Source: Sphingosinithalassobacter sp. CS137 (lineage in GTDB: Bacteria > Pseudomonadota > Alphaproteobacteria > Sphingomonadales > Sphingomonadaceae). From it: a stretch of 64,000 nt of DNA. The DNA is taken from contig NZ_CP060494.1 in the NCBI RefSeq assembly GCF_014334115.1, positions 992,001 through 1,056,000 of the forward strand. The letters are read 5' to 3'. Made by a program: the position numbers and the translations under genes. The notes under the pieces are model-generated. The model was not told the DNA's origin. It saw only the letters and a program-made list of their open reading frames with translations, and did no database searches. Positions within the stretch are counted from its first letter, which is position 1. Every line of letters begins with the position of its first letter. Shown in pieces: positions 55,735-64,000 of the stretch.

Positions 55735-55852
55735 GCGATACGACCTTCTCGACGCGGACCGGTTCCGTGCTGGTGTCGCGGCTGGACAGGAGGAACAATC
55801 CGACGACCAGCAGCAGCAGGACGACGATCAGCACGACGAGCGAACGGGACAT
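55715..55852 (-). CDS. Small single-pass membrane protein
   Basis: A 45-residue protein: one hydrophobic helix (residues 5-24, Val/Leu-rich), then a polar tail EPVRVEKVVSLENLTQ. No family assigned. It overlaps the next gene, and is 82 bases from divergent aroK. Weak ribosome site. Likely real because the tail is soluble and charge-balanced and the unit sits at the head of an operon. Confidence 0.55.
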   Translation of the reverse strand: MSRSLVVLIVVLLLLVVGLFLLSSRDTSTEPVRVEKVVSLENLTQ

Positions 55853-55934
55853 GAGGTGCGGGTCCGTGAACAGTGAAACCGGTGTGCGCGGCCTTTTGCC
55901 CGACAGCTGGCCTCGCTGTATAGCCCCTGCCGTC

Positions 55935-56474
55935 ATGTTACAAACCCGCCCCGCCGATCCGCTCTGGAAGGACCGGCCCATCGTCCTCGTCGGATTGATG
56001 GGAGTGGGCAAGACAACGGTCGGGCGGCGCCTGGCGCAGCGGCTGCGGCTACCCTTCGTCGATGCGGATCACGAGATCGAGGCGGCGGCGGGCATGTCGG
56101 TCTCCGATATCTTCGAACGCTTCGGCGAGGCGCACTTTCGGGACGGCGAACGCCGCGTGATCGCGCGCCTGATCGACGGCTCGCCCAAAGTGATCGCAAC
56201 CGGGGGCGGCGCCTTTCTGAACGAGAAGACCCGCGCGCTGATCCTGGATCAGACACTGGCGATCTGGCTCGACGCCGAGCCGAAGGTCCTGGCTGAACGC
56301 GTGCGGCGACGGGATACGCGCCCGCTGCTGCGCGGCCGCGATCCGTTGGCGGTGCTCGAGGAACTGGCGCGCGTGCGCAATCCCTATTACGCGCTGGCTC
56401 CGGTGCGGGTCGAAAGCATCGCCGCGCCGCACGATGCCACCGTCAACGCCATCCTGAAAGTCATCGGCAAATGA
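55935..56474 (+). CDS. aroK: Shikimate kinase
   Basis: A 179-residue enzyme of the shikimate path. P-loop GLMGVGKTTVG (about residues 19-29), DADHEIEAAAGMSVSDIF for Mg and shikimate binding, core DADHEIEAAAGMS, and FRDGERRVIARL, ATGGGAFL. Start chosen at 55935: open frame runs far upstream antisense to the previous gene. Overlaps aroB by four bases. Confidence 0.95.
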   Translation: MLQTRPADPLWKDRPIVLVGLMGVGKTTVGRRLAQRLRLPFVDADHEIEAAAGMSVSDIFERFGEAHFRDGERRVIARLIDGSPKVIATGGGAFLNEKTRALILDQTLAIWLDAEPKVLAERVRRRDTRPLLRGRDPLAVLEELARVRNPYYALAPVRVESIAAPHDATVNAILKVIGK

Positions 56475-57577
56475 CCGTCGTTCCCGTCGCGCTCGGCGCA
56501 CGCAGCTATGAAGTGCGGATCGAGGCGGGCTTGCTCGCCCGCGCGGGCGCTACGCTCGCACCGTTGGCGAACGGCCGCCTAATGCCGGTAGTGACCGACA
56601 CGAATCTCGCGCCTCACCTCGCGACCCTCCAGGCGAGCCTCACCGCCGCAGGCATTGCGAGCGAGGCAATCGTGCTCCCGCCTGGAGAAGGCTCGAAAAG
56701 CTGGCAGACTCTGGAGGAGCTGACCGACCGGCTGCTCGCGCTCGGCATCGAGCGGAGCGATCATGTGATCGCGCTGGGAGGTGGGGTGATCGGCGATCTC
56801 GTCGGCTTCGCGAGCGCAATCCTGAAGCGCGGCTGCAATTTCGTGCAGATCCCCACTACACTGCTGGCCCAGGTCGATAGCTCGGTGGGCGGCAAGACTG
56901 CGATCAACACGCGCTCCGGCAAGAATCTCATCGGCGCCTTCCACCAGCCCGGGGTCGTGCTGATCGACCCGCAGGTGCTCGACACGTTGCCCGCCCGCGA
57001 ACTGCGCGCCGGCTATGCCGAAGTCGTCAAATATGGGCTGATCGACGATCCGGACTTTTTCGGCTGGTGCGACGCGAACGCCCCGGCGCTGCTCGCCGGA
57101 GATCCAGCAGCGCGTCAATATGCCATCGCCCATTCCGTCGCCGCCAAGGCGCGCATCGTCGCCGAGGACGAGCGCGAGACCAGTGGCCGTCGCGCCCTGC
57201 TCAATCTCGGCCACACCTTCGGCCACGCGCTGGAAGCAGAAACTGGTTTTTCCAGCAAACTACTGCACGGCGAGGCAGTGGCGGCGGGGATGGCACTGGC
57301 CTTCGGCTTCTCGGCAGCGCAAGGGATCTGTGCGCGTGAAGATGCCGAGCGCGTATCGCACCATCTTCAGAATATCGGTTTACCGGATGGACTGAACGGC
57401 GCCGAGGTTCGCGCCGACGGCGACACACTCGTCGCGCACATGCGCCACGACAAGAAGATGGAGGGCGGCACCCTCCCCTTCCTGCTCGCACGCGGCATCG
57501 GCGAAACCTACCTTGATCGCAGCGTCTCGCTCAGCGAGGTGGCCGCATTTCTGAACGCGGAACGCGCGGCGGCCTGA
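56471..57577 (+). CDS. aroB: 3-Dehydroquinate synthase
   Basis: A 368-residue NAD- and metal-dependent enzyme making 3-dehydroquinate from DAHP. GGGVIGDLVGFASA, TTLLAQVDSSVGGKTAIN core AQVDSSVGGKTAIN, FHQPGVVLIDPQVLDTLP, KYGLIDD, and GHTFGHALE with zinc ligands. Coupled to aroK by ATGA overlap, the standard order. Confidence 0.96.
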   Translation: MTVVPVALGARSYEVRIEAGLLARAGATLAPLANGRLMPVVTDTNLAPHLATLQASLTAAGIASEAIVLPPGEGSKSWQTLEELTDRLLALGIERSDHVIALGGGVIGDLVGFASAILKRGCNFVQIPTTLLAQVDSSVGGKTAINTRSGKNLIGAFHQPGVVLIDPQVLDTLPARELRAGYAEVVKYGLIDDPDFFGWCDANAPALLAGDPAARQYAIAHSVAAKARIVAEDERETSGRRALLNLGHTFGHALEAETGFSSKLLHGEAVAAGMALAFGFSAAQGICAREDAERVSHHLQNIGLPDGLNGAEVRADGDTLVAHMRHDKKMEGGTLPFLLARGIGETYLDRSVSLSEVAAFLNAERAAA

Positions 57578-57591
57578 ACGCCGACGTGCGG

Positions 57592-57918
57592 CTATTCGAC
57601 CAGCGCTACCGTCAACGTTGTCGCCTGCGGCTGTATCGAGCGGACGCTCACCGCACCGTCTTCCTCGCCCTGCTCGACCGCCGCGATCTGGACCGCCGTT
57701 ACGCTCTCGCCGGTCGCCTCTTCGGGCGGAACCACAGCCTGCACGCCATCGCCCTCGGAACGAATTTCCTCGAAGACGTAGACGCCTTGGCTGTCGAGAT
57801 AGAAGGTGTTGTCGCCGAAATGGCTTTCGAGGCCCGATTCAGCGGCTGCTTCCTGCGGAATGGGGGTAAGGCCCGTCTTGGCCTGGATCGTTTCGACCTG
57901 ATCGTCGCTGAGCTTCAT
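57592..57918 (-). CDS. Small hypothetical acidic protein
   Basis: A 108-residue protein; no family known to me. Acidic, with a repeated pattern of beta-strand-like stretches (VVPPEEATGESVTAVQIAAVE). Start ATG 57916-57918 follows AGGAGA 13 bases upstream; upstream in-frame codons lack coding character. Converges on aroB. Confidence 0.6.
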   Translation of the reverse strand: MKLSDDQVETIQAKTGLTPIPQEAAAESGLESHFGDNTFYLDSQGVYVFEEIRSEGDGVQAVVPPEEATGESVTAVQIAAVEQGEEDGAVSVRSIQPQATTLTVALVE

Positions 57919-58137
57919 CGGAGCGTTCTCCTGTTGGAACGGGAGGGACACGCCCGGATAGCGAGCCCCCGGGGACGCCGATCGGCGCCGGATGTGCCTA
58001 AAGCCTATTCCTCTGCCTTGTGCGGTCCAGCCAAAAGCGGCTCGACTGATCCCGCCTGAGCCACGCATTGCCCCGCGCGGTCGTGCTGCTTAAGGTCCGG
58101 CTCATCCAGATTGCCCTCTCCAGCGAGAATGACTTCG

Positions 58138-60018
58138 ATGCGCTTTCTGTTCCCTGCCCTCGCCGCCACGCTGCTCGTCGCCCCCGCCGCGGCGCAGGAG
58201 GGCGTATCCCCCGCCCCCATCCTCACCACGCCCGATGCGCGCGATGTTTGGACCTATGCCCGGCCCGAAGTGGCGCGCGTGACTCACGTCGATCTCGACC
58301 TCACGGCGGACTTCCAACGCAAGGTGATGCGCGGCACCGCCACGCTCGACGTCCTGGCAGCGCCCGGTGCGGAGGAGATCGTGCTCGACACCGACGAGCT
58401 CGATATCGAAAGCGTCACCGCCGAAGACGGCCGCCCGCTCGCTTGGCGCCTCGGCGCGGACGATCCGCAGCTCGGCGCCCCGCTGACGGTGACGCTCGAC
58501 GACGCCGAGCGGATAACCGTTCGCTATTCCTCCAAGCCAGGCGCAAGCGCACTGCAGTGGCTGTCGCCCGAACTGACGGCGGGAAAGCAGCAGCCCTATC
58601 TGTTCAGCCAGGGCCAGCCGATCAACAATCGTAGCTGGATTCCCACCCAGGACAGCCCCGGCATCCGCCAGACCTGGGATGCGACAGTCACCGTGCCCGA
58701 CGACCTCGTCGCCGTCATGAGCGCCGAGATGCTGACGCCCGAAGGCGTTGCGGCTGGTGAAGGGCGCGAAAGCTATCGCTTCCGCATGACCCGGCCGGTG
58801 CCGCCCTATTTGATCGCGTTGGCAGTCGGCGATCTGGCGTTCCGCGAACTCGGACCGCGCTCGGGTGTGTGGACCGAACCGACGATGCTTGATGCCGCCG
58901 CCTATGAATTCGGCGACGTGGAGGCAATGATCGATGCCGCCGAAGCGCTGTACGGGCCCTATCGCTGGGGCCGCTATGACATGCTGCTGCTGCCGCCTTC
59001 CTTCCCCTATGGCGGGATGGAAAATCCGATGCTCACTTTCCTGACGCCGACGCTGCTCACCGGCGATCGTTCGAACACCGACGTCGTCGCGCACGAACTA
59101 GCGCACAGCTGGTCGGGCAATCTCGTCACCAACGCCACCTGGTCGGACAGCTGGCTCAACGAAGGCTTCACCACCTATTTCGAGAACCGTATCATGGAGG
59201 CGCTCTATGGGCCCGAGCGCGCCGCCATGTATTCGGATCTCGACTGGGACGGCCTCGAGCGCGACATCGAAGCCGCCGGCGGCGCCGATGCACCGACGAC
59301 GCGGCTCCACGGGGAGCCGGGCGCGACCTTCGGCCAGCTCGACTATTTCAAGGGATCGGTGTTCCTGCGAACGATCGAGAACATCGTCGGGCGCGAGCGG
59401 TTCGACGCATATCTACGGGGCTATTTCGATCGCCACGCCTTCCAGCCGCAGACGACCGCCGGCTTCCTGGCCGACATCCGCGCGCATCTGATCGAGGGCG
59501 ACGCCGAACTGGAGCGCCGCCTCCAGCTCGACCGCTGGGCCTATCAGCCCGGCCTGCCCGAAAACGCCGTCCATGTGGAATCGGCCACCCTCGCGGCGGT
59601 GGACGCCGATCTCGAAGCGTTTCGCTCGGGCGCGCCCGTATCGCGGATCGACACCCAGGGGTGGAGCACGCAGGAGTGGCTGCGTTTCCTCAACGGCCTC
59701 CCCCGCGAGCTGCCTGCGGAGCGCCTCACAGAACTCGATTCGACGCTCGATCTCTCGCGCTCCAGCAACGCCTATGTCCGCTCGGCCTGGCTCGAACTCT
59801 CCATCGCCAACCGCTATGAGCCCGCACTGCCGTCGCTGCGCGACTTCACCGGCCGGGTCGGCCGCGGGCTGCTGATCCGCCCGCTCTACGCCGGGCTGAT
59901 GGAGCAGGGCGACTGGGGCAAGGCGATCGCGCAGGATCTGTTCGCGAACGCCCGCGCCACCTATCATCCGAACACCGCAGCGCAGATCGAGCGGATCATC
60001 ACCGCACCGGCGCAATAG
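58138..60018 (+). CDS. M1-family metallopeptidase (leukotriene A4 hydrolase-like aminopeptidase)
   Basis: A 626-residue secreted peptidase with a signal peptide (about residues 1-20). Gluzincin motif GGMENP (exopeptidase site) and HELAHSWSGN with zinc His/His and catalytic Glu; second Glu is in NEGFTTYFE. The C-terminal helical domain is that of leukotriene-A4-hydrolase-type M1 enzymes. Removes N-terminal residues. Start at 58138 with GAGA nine bases earlier; ATG 58129 also possible. Confidence 0.93.
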   Translation: MRFLFPALAATLLVAPAAAQEGVSPAPILTTPDARDVWTYARPEVARVTHVDLDLTADFQRKVMRGTATLDVLAAPGAEEIVLDTDELDIESVTAEDGRPLAWRLGADDPQLGAPLTVTLDDAERITVRYSSKPGASALQWLSPELTAGKQQPYLFSQGQPINNRSWIPTQDSPGIRQTWDATVTVPDDLVAVMSAEMLTPEGVAAGEGRESYRFRMTRPVPPYLIALAVGDLAFRELGPRSGVWTEPTMLDAAAYEFGDVEAMIDAAEALYGPYRWGRYDMLLLPPSFPYGGMENPMLTFLTPTLLTGDRSNTDVVAHELAHSWSGNLVTNATWSDSWLNEGFTTYFENRIMEALYGPERAAMYSDLDWDGLERDIEAAGGADAPTTRLHGEPGATFGQLDYFKGSVFLRTIENIVGRERFDAYLRGYFDRHAFQPQTTAGFLADIRAHLIEGDAELERRLQLDRWAYQPGLPENAVHVESATLAAVDADLEAFRSGAPVSRIDTQGWSTQEWLRFLNGLPRELPAERLTELDSTLDLSRSSNAYVRSAWLELSIANRYEPALPSLRDFTGRVGRGLLIRPLYAGLMEQGDWGKAIAQDLFANARATYHPNTAAQIERIITAPAQ

Positions 60019-60036
60019 CGAAAGGGAAGCAGAAGC

Positions 60037-60714
60037 ATGATCGTCTCGCTCGCCGCATCGCTGCTGCTGCTCGCGCCGGGCCAGGACGATCCCTGTTTCG
60101 TCCCCGGCTCGTTCGCGCATTGGCTGGAGGTGCCGGAGACGCCTGCGCGGCAGGGCGCGACGATCCCGATCCGGGCGATGCGCGGCCTGCCCTATGCGCC
60201 CGAGGACGAGCCGGAGGAGTGCTCCAGCGCATGGAGAGTTACTCCGGCCGACGCCGCCGCGCTGGCGCACGACCTGCGGTCGTTCACGATCGCCGAGGAC
60301 GCCGACCCGGGCACGATCGTCACCATATCGTATCAGGTAGGCGAGGAGCCGGTCACGGCGTCGGTCCGCGTGATCGGAAGAGACGAAGTGGTATTGACTG
60401 GCAGGCGGCGTCAGCAATCGGTATCGGGGTGCGAGGGAGCCGAGCATGTCGGCGAGCTCGAATTTACCGGCGAAGGGCGCTTCTCGGTCACCTACCAGCC
60501 GTTCGAGCGTTATCGCGATTATTGGGGCAGCTATCGCTACGATCCGGCGACCGGCGCGCTCGAGATGACAACCGACGGCGGCAATCGCGTTCCGCCCGAT
60601 CTCGACCTTTCCGGCCGCGCCTACTTCAACCCCGATCGGCGGTTGATCCTCGAGGGGTTCAATCTCGGCGCGCAGCCGTCGCTTCAGCCGCCCGTTTGCA
60701 CCTACATCTTCTGA
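60037..60714 (+). CDS. Hypothetical exported protein
   Basis: A 225-residue protein with a hydrophobic N-terminus that looks like a short signal sequence. Mostly beta-rich, Cys at four places (DDPCFV, EECSSAW, SGCEGAE, PVCTYIF), probably two disulphides. No known domain. 18 bases after the peptidase gene; likely co-transcribed. AAGGGAAG site. Confidence 0.65.
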   Translation: MIVSLAASLLLLAPGQDDPCFVPGSFAHWLEVPETPARQGATIPIRAMRGLPYAPEDEPEECSSAWRVTPADAAALAHDLRSFTIAEDADPGTIVTISYQVGEEPVTASVRVIGRDEVVLTGRRRQQSVSGCEGAEHVGELEFTGEGRFSVTYQPFERYRDYWGSYRYDPATGALEMTTDGGNRVPPDLDLSGRAYFNPDRRLILEGFNLGAQPSLQPPVCTYIF

Positions 60715-60718
60715 CGCA

Positions 60719-61054
60719 TCACGCCCGGCCGAGCGCGCTCCACGCGAGCCATAGCCAGCCGACAATCAGCGCCGTCCCGCCGATCGGCGTTATCGCACCG
60801 AGCCATCGCGGCAATCCCAGTGCCATCAGATAGAGCGTGCCGGCAAAGACGAATCCGCCGGCGACAAACAGCCACGCCGGCGCGCGGGCTCCCATCTGAA
60901 GCGCGACCAGCGCGGCGACTGAATGGATCAGCTGATACTGTCCGCCGGTACGCAGCCACTCGGCCGCCTGTCCCTGTACGCCATGCGCGCCGAACGCGCC
61001 CGCACCGACAGCCAATGCGCCCGAAAGCGCCGTCAGCAACAGCAACCCGTTCAT
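60719..61054 (-). CDS. DUF423 membrane protein
   Basis: A 111-residue protein with four membrane helices, DUF423 pattern: LSGALAVGAGAFGAHGVQ near residue 11, QYQLIHSVAALVAL, AGTLYLMALG. Unknown function. Its start overlaps the antiporter stop by four bases. Converges with the previous gene over four bases. Confidence 0.93.
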   Translation of the reverse strand: MNGLLLLTALSGALAVGAGAFGAHGVQGQAAEWLRTGGQYQLIHSVAALVALQMGARAPAWLFVAGGFVFAGTLYLMALGLPRWLGAITPIGGTALIVGWLWLAWSALGRA

Positions 61055-62835
61055 CCCGGCTCCGCATCCTTTCGTTGCTCGGCGGCCTGCGCCGCCTGAC
61101 TGAACATATGATCGCGGGCGGCGTACAGATCGCCCGTCTCCTTCTGGACCTTCAGCCGCTCGATGTCGCGCTGCCGATAGGCCGCCTCGGTCTTCTCGAT
61201 CTCGCCTTCGTCGACTCCGACCGCGTCAAGCGCCTGGCGCCCCATCGCGATCGCCGATTCGAGCACTTCACGCACGACACCGCTCAACGGCGCCCCGCGA
61301 AGCTTCATCACGCTGCGCCGGTCGAACGCGCGGACGAAAAGATCCGCGTCGGGGAAGGCCTGATGTACCGAATGGAGCATTTCCGCGTCGAGCTGATCGC
61401 CGTCGATGCAGAACAGCAGCAGCTCGGCGTCCGCCGCTCCTGCCTGCCGCAGCAGGTCGAGCCGGGTACCGTCGCCGTAATAGACCTTCATGCCGAAATC
61501 GCCGGCGGTCTCGATCATCTCCACGTCGCGGTCGATCAGAGTCACCGAAAGTCCCTGCCCGATCAGCATCTGCGCCACCGTCTGCCCGAAGCGCCCATAG
61601 CCGACGACGATCGCGCTCGCGCCGTCGTGCTGCGGGCCGGCCGCCTCGCGCGTGCTGCGCTCGGGCTCGGCGCGAAACCGCTTGCTCGCCAGCATCAGGA
61701 ACGGAGTCGTCGCCATCGAAAGCGTTACGATCGCGCCGAACACGCTCGCTGCCTCAGGCGCGATCAGATACGCGGACTGCGCCTGCGCGAACAGCACGAA
61801 ACCGAATTCACCGCCCTGGCTGAGCAGCAGCCCGACCCCGAGCCCCTGCCGCCACGGCATGCCGAAGACACGCGCGAGCAACGTGATGACAACGGTTTTC
61901 GTGATGATCAGCGCCGCCGCCATTCCAGCGACGAACAGCGGTCGTTCGGCAATGGCGTTCAGGTCGAGCGTCATGCCCACCGCCAGGAAAAACAACCCCA
62001 GCAGGATCGATCGAAACGGCTCGACGTCGGCCTCCAGCTCGTGCCGATAGGGCGTGTCGGCAAGCATCACGCCCGCTACGAATGCGCCGAGCGCCGGCGA
62101 AAGACCCAGCAACTGCATCAACGAGGCGCTGGCGATCACAGTGAAGAGCCCGGCGAACACGAACATCTCGCGCTCGCCCATGTTGCCGATCAGCTTGAAC
62201 AACGGCCGCAGCAGGAAACGGCCCGCGAGCACCAGTCCGACGATCGCAAGGACAGTGTACAGCGCCAGCATCCACCCAGGCGGTCCCGCCGCGTCCGCCG
62301 GATTGCGCGAAAGCGCCGCCACGATCGTGAGCAGCGGAACGATCGAGATGTCCTGAAACAACAGGGTGGCGAAGGATCGCTCGCCCACCGGGGTACGCAG
62401 CCTTCCGGCCGACTGGAGCATCGGCAGCACCTGGGCGGTCGAGGACAGCCCCAGCGGCAGGCCCAGCGCCAGTGCGGCGGCGGGGCTGAAGTCGGTGGCG
62501 GCCAAAATGATCCCGGTGATCGCCAGACCACATAAGGCGACCTGCAGCAGACCGAAGCCGAAGATGTCGTGCCGCATCCGCCAGAGCCGCGAGGGGCTCA
62601 GTTCGAGGCCCACGAGGAACAGGAGCAGCGCGATGCCCAGTTCGGCGACGCCCATCTTCTCTTCGGCGTCGCCCACCAGCCCCAGCACCGCGGGCCCGAC
62701 CACCGCGCCGGCCACCAGATAGCCGAGCGTCGCCCCCAGCCCGAGCCGCCGGAACAGGAGCACGAACAACAGGCCGAAGCCCAGCAGTGGGACGCCATCG
62801 CGAAGCAACGACAGGCCGCCGCCGTGTTCGTCCAT
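61051..62835 (-). CDS. CPA2-family K+/H+ antiporter, KefB/C-like
   Basis: A 594-residue protein: twelve or so membrane segments (about residues 10-380), then RCK/TrkA-N domain (AIVVGYGRFGQTVAQML near 410), with TLIDRDVEMIE for NAD/adenine binding. C-terminal ~60 residues are charged. Membrane part has the CPA2 patterns LGYLVAGAVVGP, GLSSTAQVLP, LSPALGAFVAGVMLA and LLSQGGEFGFV. Glutathione-gated systems need KefF/G, not seen here. Start TGATG overlaps the upstream gene by one base. Confidence 0.92.
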   Translation of the reverse strand: MDEHGGGLSLLRDGVPLLGFGLLFVLLFRRLGLGATLGYLVAGAVVGPAVLGLVGDAEEKMGVAELGIALLLFLVGLELSPSRLWRMRHDIFGFGLLQVALCGLAITGIILAATDFSPAAALALGLPLGLSSTAQVLPMLQSAGRLRTPVGERSFATLLFQDISIVPLLTIVAALSRNPADAAGPPGWMLALYTVLAIVGLVLAGRFLLRPLFKLIGNMGEREMFVFAGLFTVIASASLMQLLGLSPALGAFVAGVMLADTPYRHELEADVEPFRSILLGLFFLAVGMTLDLNAIAERPLFVAGMAAALIITKTVVITLLARVFGMPWRQGLGVGLLLSQGGEFGFVLFAQAQSAYLIAPEAASVFGAIVTLSMATTPFLMLASKRFRAEPERSTREAAGPQHDGASAIVVGYGRFGQTVAQMLIGQGLSVTLIDRDVEMIETAGDFGMKVYYGDGTRLDLLRQAGAADAELLLFCIDGDQLDAEMLHSVHQAFPDADLFVRAFDRRSVMKLRGAPLSGVVREVLESAIAMGRQALDAVGVDEGEIEKTEAAYRQRDIERLKVQKETGDLYAARDHMFSQAAQAAEQRKDAEPG

Positions 62836-63260
62836 CAGCGGCGCGCCTGCGCGGCGGCCTCGGCCGCTGCTTCGAACGCCAGCCGGATCGACGGATGGCG
62901 GGCACGATGCGGCAGCGCAGGGACGAATATCTCCAGTCCCGGCCAATCGGGCGCGGCACTGGATGCCCCCGCCAGCCAGCCCGTGAGCGCATCGACCGCC
63001 GCCGCGAGCTCGTCCTGCGTACGGCCCAGCGCATGCGACGCCATCAGCGCCGACGACGCCTGGCCGAGCGCGCAGGCCCGCACCTCCATTCCCAGCGCCG
63101 CCACGCGGCCCTCGGCGTCGAGGTCGACATCGACCGTCACTCGGCTCCCGCACACCGGCGAGCGCTTCTCGCTCGTCCCCATCGGCGCTTCAAGCCGCTG
63201 AAGATGCGCGACCGATGCGGCGAGGCGCAGGATCTGGGTATTGTAGAGCGGCGCGTTCAC
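62835..63260 (-). CDS. Iron-sulfur cluster scaffold-like protein (SufU/IscU family)
   Basis: A 141-residue protein with the U-type order: YNTQILRLAASVAHL, GSRVTVDVDLD, VEVRACALGQASSALMASHALG core VRACALGQASSALMASHAL. In IscU the three Cys bind a cluster; here one is at PVCGSRV and one in ACALGQ; the third expected near the end is missing (ALPHRARHPSI), so function may be altered. GTG 63258-63260 is the best start in this frame, but the ribosome site is weak. Confidence 0.75.
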   Translation of the reverse strand: MNAPLYNTQILRLAASVAHLQRLEAPMGTSEKRSPVCGSRVTVDVDLDAEGRVAALGMEVRACALGQASSALMASHALGRTQDELAAAVDALTGWLAGASSAAPDWPGLEIFVPALPHRARHPSIRLAFEAAAEAAAQARR

Positions 63261-63316
63261 GAAAACGCATGTAGGGCACCGACGCGCCAAGCGCGAGGGC
63301 TTCCGACGCGGGATCG

Positions 63317-64000
63317 TTACGCTGCCGGGCGCGCCCCCCATATCTCGATGTGATCGCGGCGTTCGACCCGGATCGGACGCTCGGCATCGAGCAGCCCGGC
63401 AAGCCCGGTTCGCTCCAGAAGCGCCCGGATCCGCGCCTGCGCATCCGAGTCGCACGCCGCGAAGGCGTCGGTCACGCGCTGCCAGAGGAAGAACATGTAC
63501 GGCTGCACTCCGCTGGAATAGCGGGCGCCGCGGAAGCTGGTCTCCACCATCCCGATCACCCGCTGCTGCGGCTTTGCGGTGACGGGCGCCCCCTCGACCG
63601 GATCGGCGGCATCGACATGCTCGGCAAGCGCGGCGCATTTGTCGGTAAGCTCGGGAAACAGCTCTTCGCCGGCATGCGCCAGCAGCGCCTCGACGGTCTC
63701 CGGCACCGAGTCGTCGGCGAGCCAGTCGGACGACCGATCGCCATATTCGGGCATGTCCGCATCGGGCGCGTTCATCCGCTCGACCCAGCGAAACACCTTC
63801 GGCGCGCGCCGCTTCATGATTCCCGCCGGCACCGGATCGCGCCCGAGATGGGCGAACAGCGGCCCCAGCAGCCCATAGTCGCCGATCGAGGGCCGGCCGC
63901 CGAACAGATAAGGATGCTGCGCGAAATGCGCTTCGAGGAGATCGAGCAGCCGCTCGTACGACGCCTCGATCGCCGGGATCGTCTCCGCCGTCACGCCCAG
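63317..64000 (-). CDS. Glutathione S-transferase-like protein, C-terminal part
   Basis: The gene enters from the right edge; only its last 227 residues are seen. The pattern YERLLDLLEAHFAQHPYLFGGRPSIGDYGLLGPLF, core YLFGGRPSIGDYGLLG, is the N-capping box of the all-helical GST C-terminal domain. The thioredoxin-fold N-terminal half is out of the window. Ends WGARPAA. Function cannot be set further. Confidence 0.8.
   Translation of the reverse strand: MGVTAETIPAIEASYERLLDLLEAHFAQHPYLFGGRPSIGDYGLLGPLFAHLGRDPVPAGIMKRRAPKVFRWVERMNAPDADMPEYGDRSSDWLADDSVPETVEALLAHAGEELFPELTDKCAALAEHVDAADPVEGAPVTAKPQQRVIGMVETSFRGARYSSGVQPYMFFLWQRVTDAFAACDSDAQARIRALLERTGLAGLLDAERPIRVERRDHIEIWGARPAA

Overview
The window looks like chromosomal DNA of a sphingomonad (Alphaproteobacteria, Sphingomonadaceae, most like Sphingomonas). 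The base composition is high in GC, and genes are densely packed with many 4-base stop/start overlaps. Marker content fits: a metal-ligand-less dihydroorotase partner beside pyrB, an OMP-type TonB receptor, a GTP cyclohydrolase/dihydroneopterin aldolase pair, a class I ketol-acid reductoisomerase and ACT-domain acetolactate synthase subunit, and a tRNA-Arg(CCT) of alphaproteobacterial type. No rRNA, insertion sequence, prophage or CRISPR array is visible.

Layout. 1-2872 (minus): gatC-gatA, a VapC/AbrB-type toxin-antitoxin pair, then the start of gatB. 2912-8845: two hypothetical membrane or hydrolase genes, ruvX, a secreted protein with a duplicated domain, and an MFS transporter. 8890-11090: pyrB and a dihydroorotase-like partner. 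11110-14890: a ParA-like ATPase, a ribbon-helix-helix-like partner and two SPOR-domain proteins. 14909-20434: serB, miaA, and ilvB-ilvH-ilvC with palindromic repeats around ilvH. 20535-23862: a YceI protein and a TonB-dependent receptor sharing a terminator. 24084-25853: folE, a pteridine-reductase-like SDR, folB. 25855-30345: an SLC13/RCK permease, leuA, a stand-alone BLUF photoreceptor and a small lipoprotein.

30406-44654 is the most unusual part. Two divergent operons plus a satellite pair encode a myo-inositol-1-phosphate synthase, a Gfo/Idh/MocA dehydrogenase, a zinc alcohol dehydrogenase, a glycoside hydrolase whose barrel is circularly permuted, a SAM methyltransferase, a histidine phosphatase, two NAD-dependent sugar epimerases, one GT4-type and three CgeB-type glycosyltransferases, and a UDP-glucuronate decarboxylase. 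Start/stop overlaps tie most of them together and no transporter is present. I infer biosynthesis of a soluble, possibly methylated inositol- and xylose-containing glycoside, possibly under stress control. A DUF2945 gene and a SWIB-domain gene sit inside the locus.

44816-46383 is a polymorphic-toxin/immunity pair next to tRNA-Arg(CCT). 46628-64000 is mostly housekeeping: DUF1178, a nitrilase-family amidase, glutaredoxin, ComF, a methyltransferase, MutT, two Flp pilins, accA, a XerD-type recombinase, aroK-aroB, an M1 aminopeptidase, DUF423, a CPA2 antiporter, an Fe-S scaffold-like protein and a truncated GST-like gene at the right edge. No stretch without a gene exceeds 300 bases; the longest (29454-29734, 32941-33210, 36711-36961) are described under their own entries.
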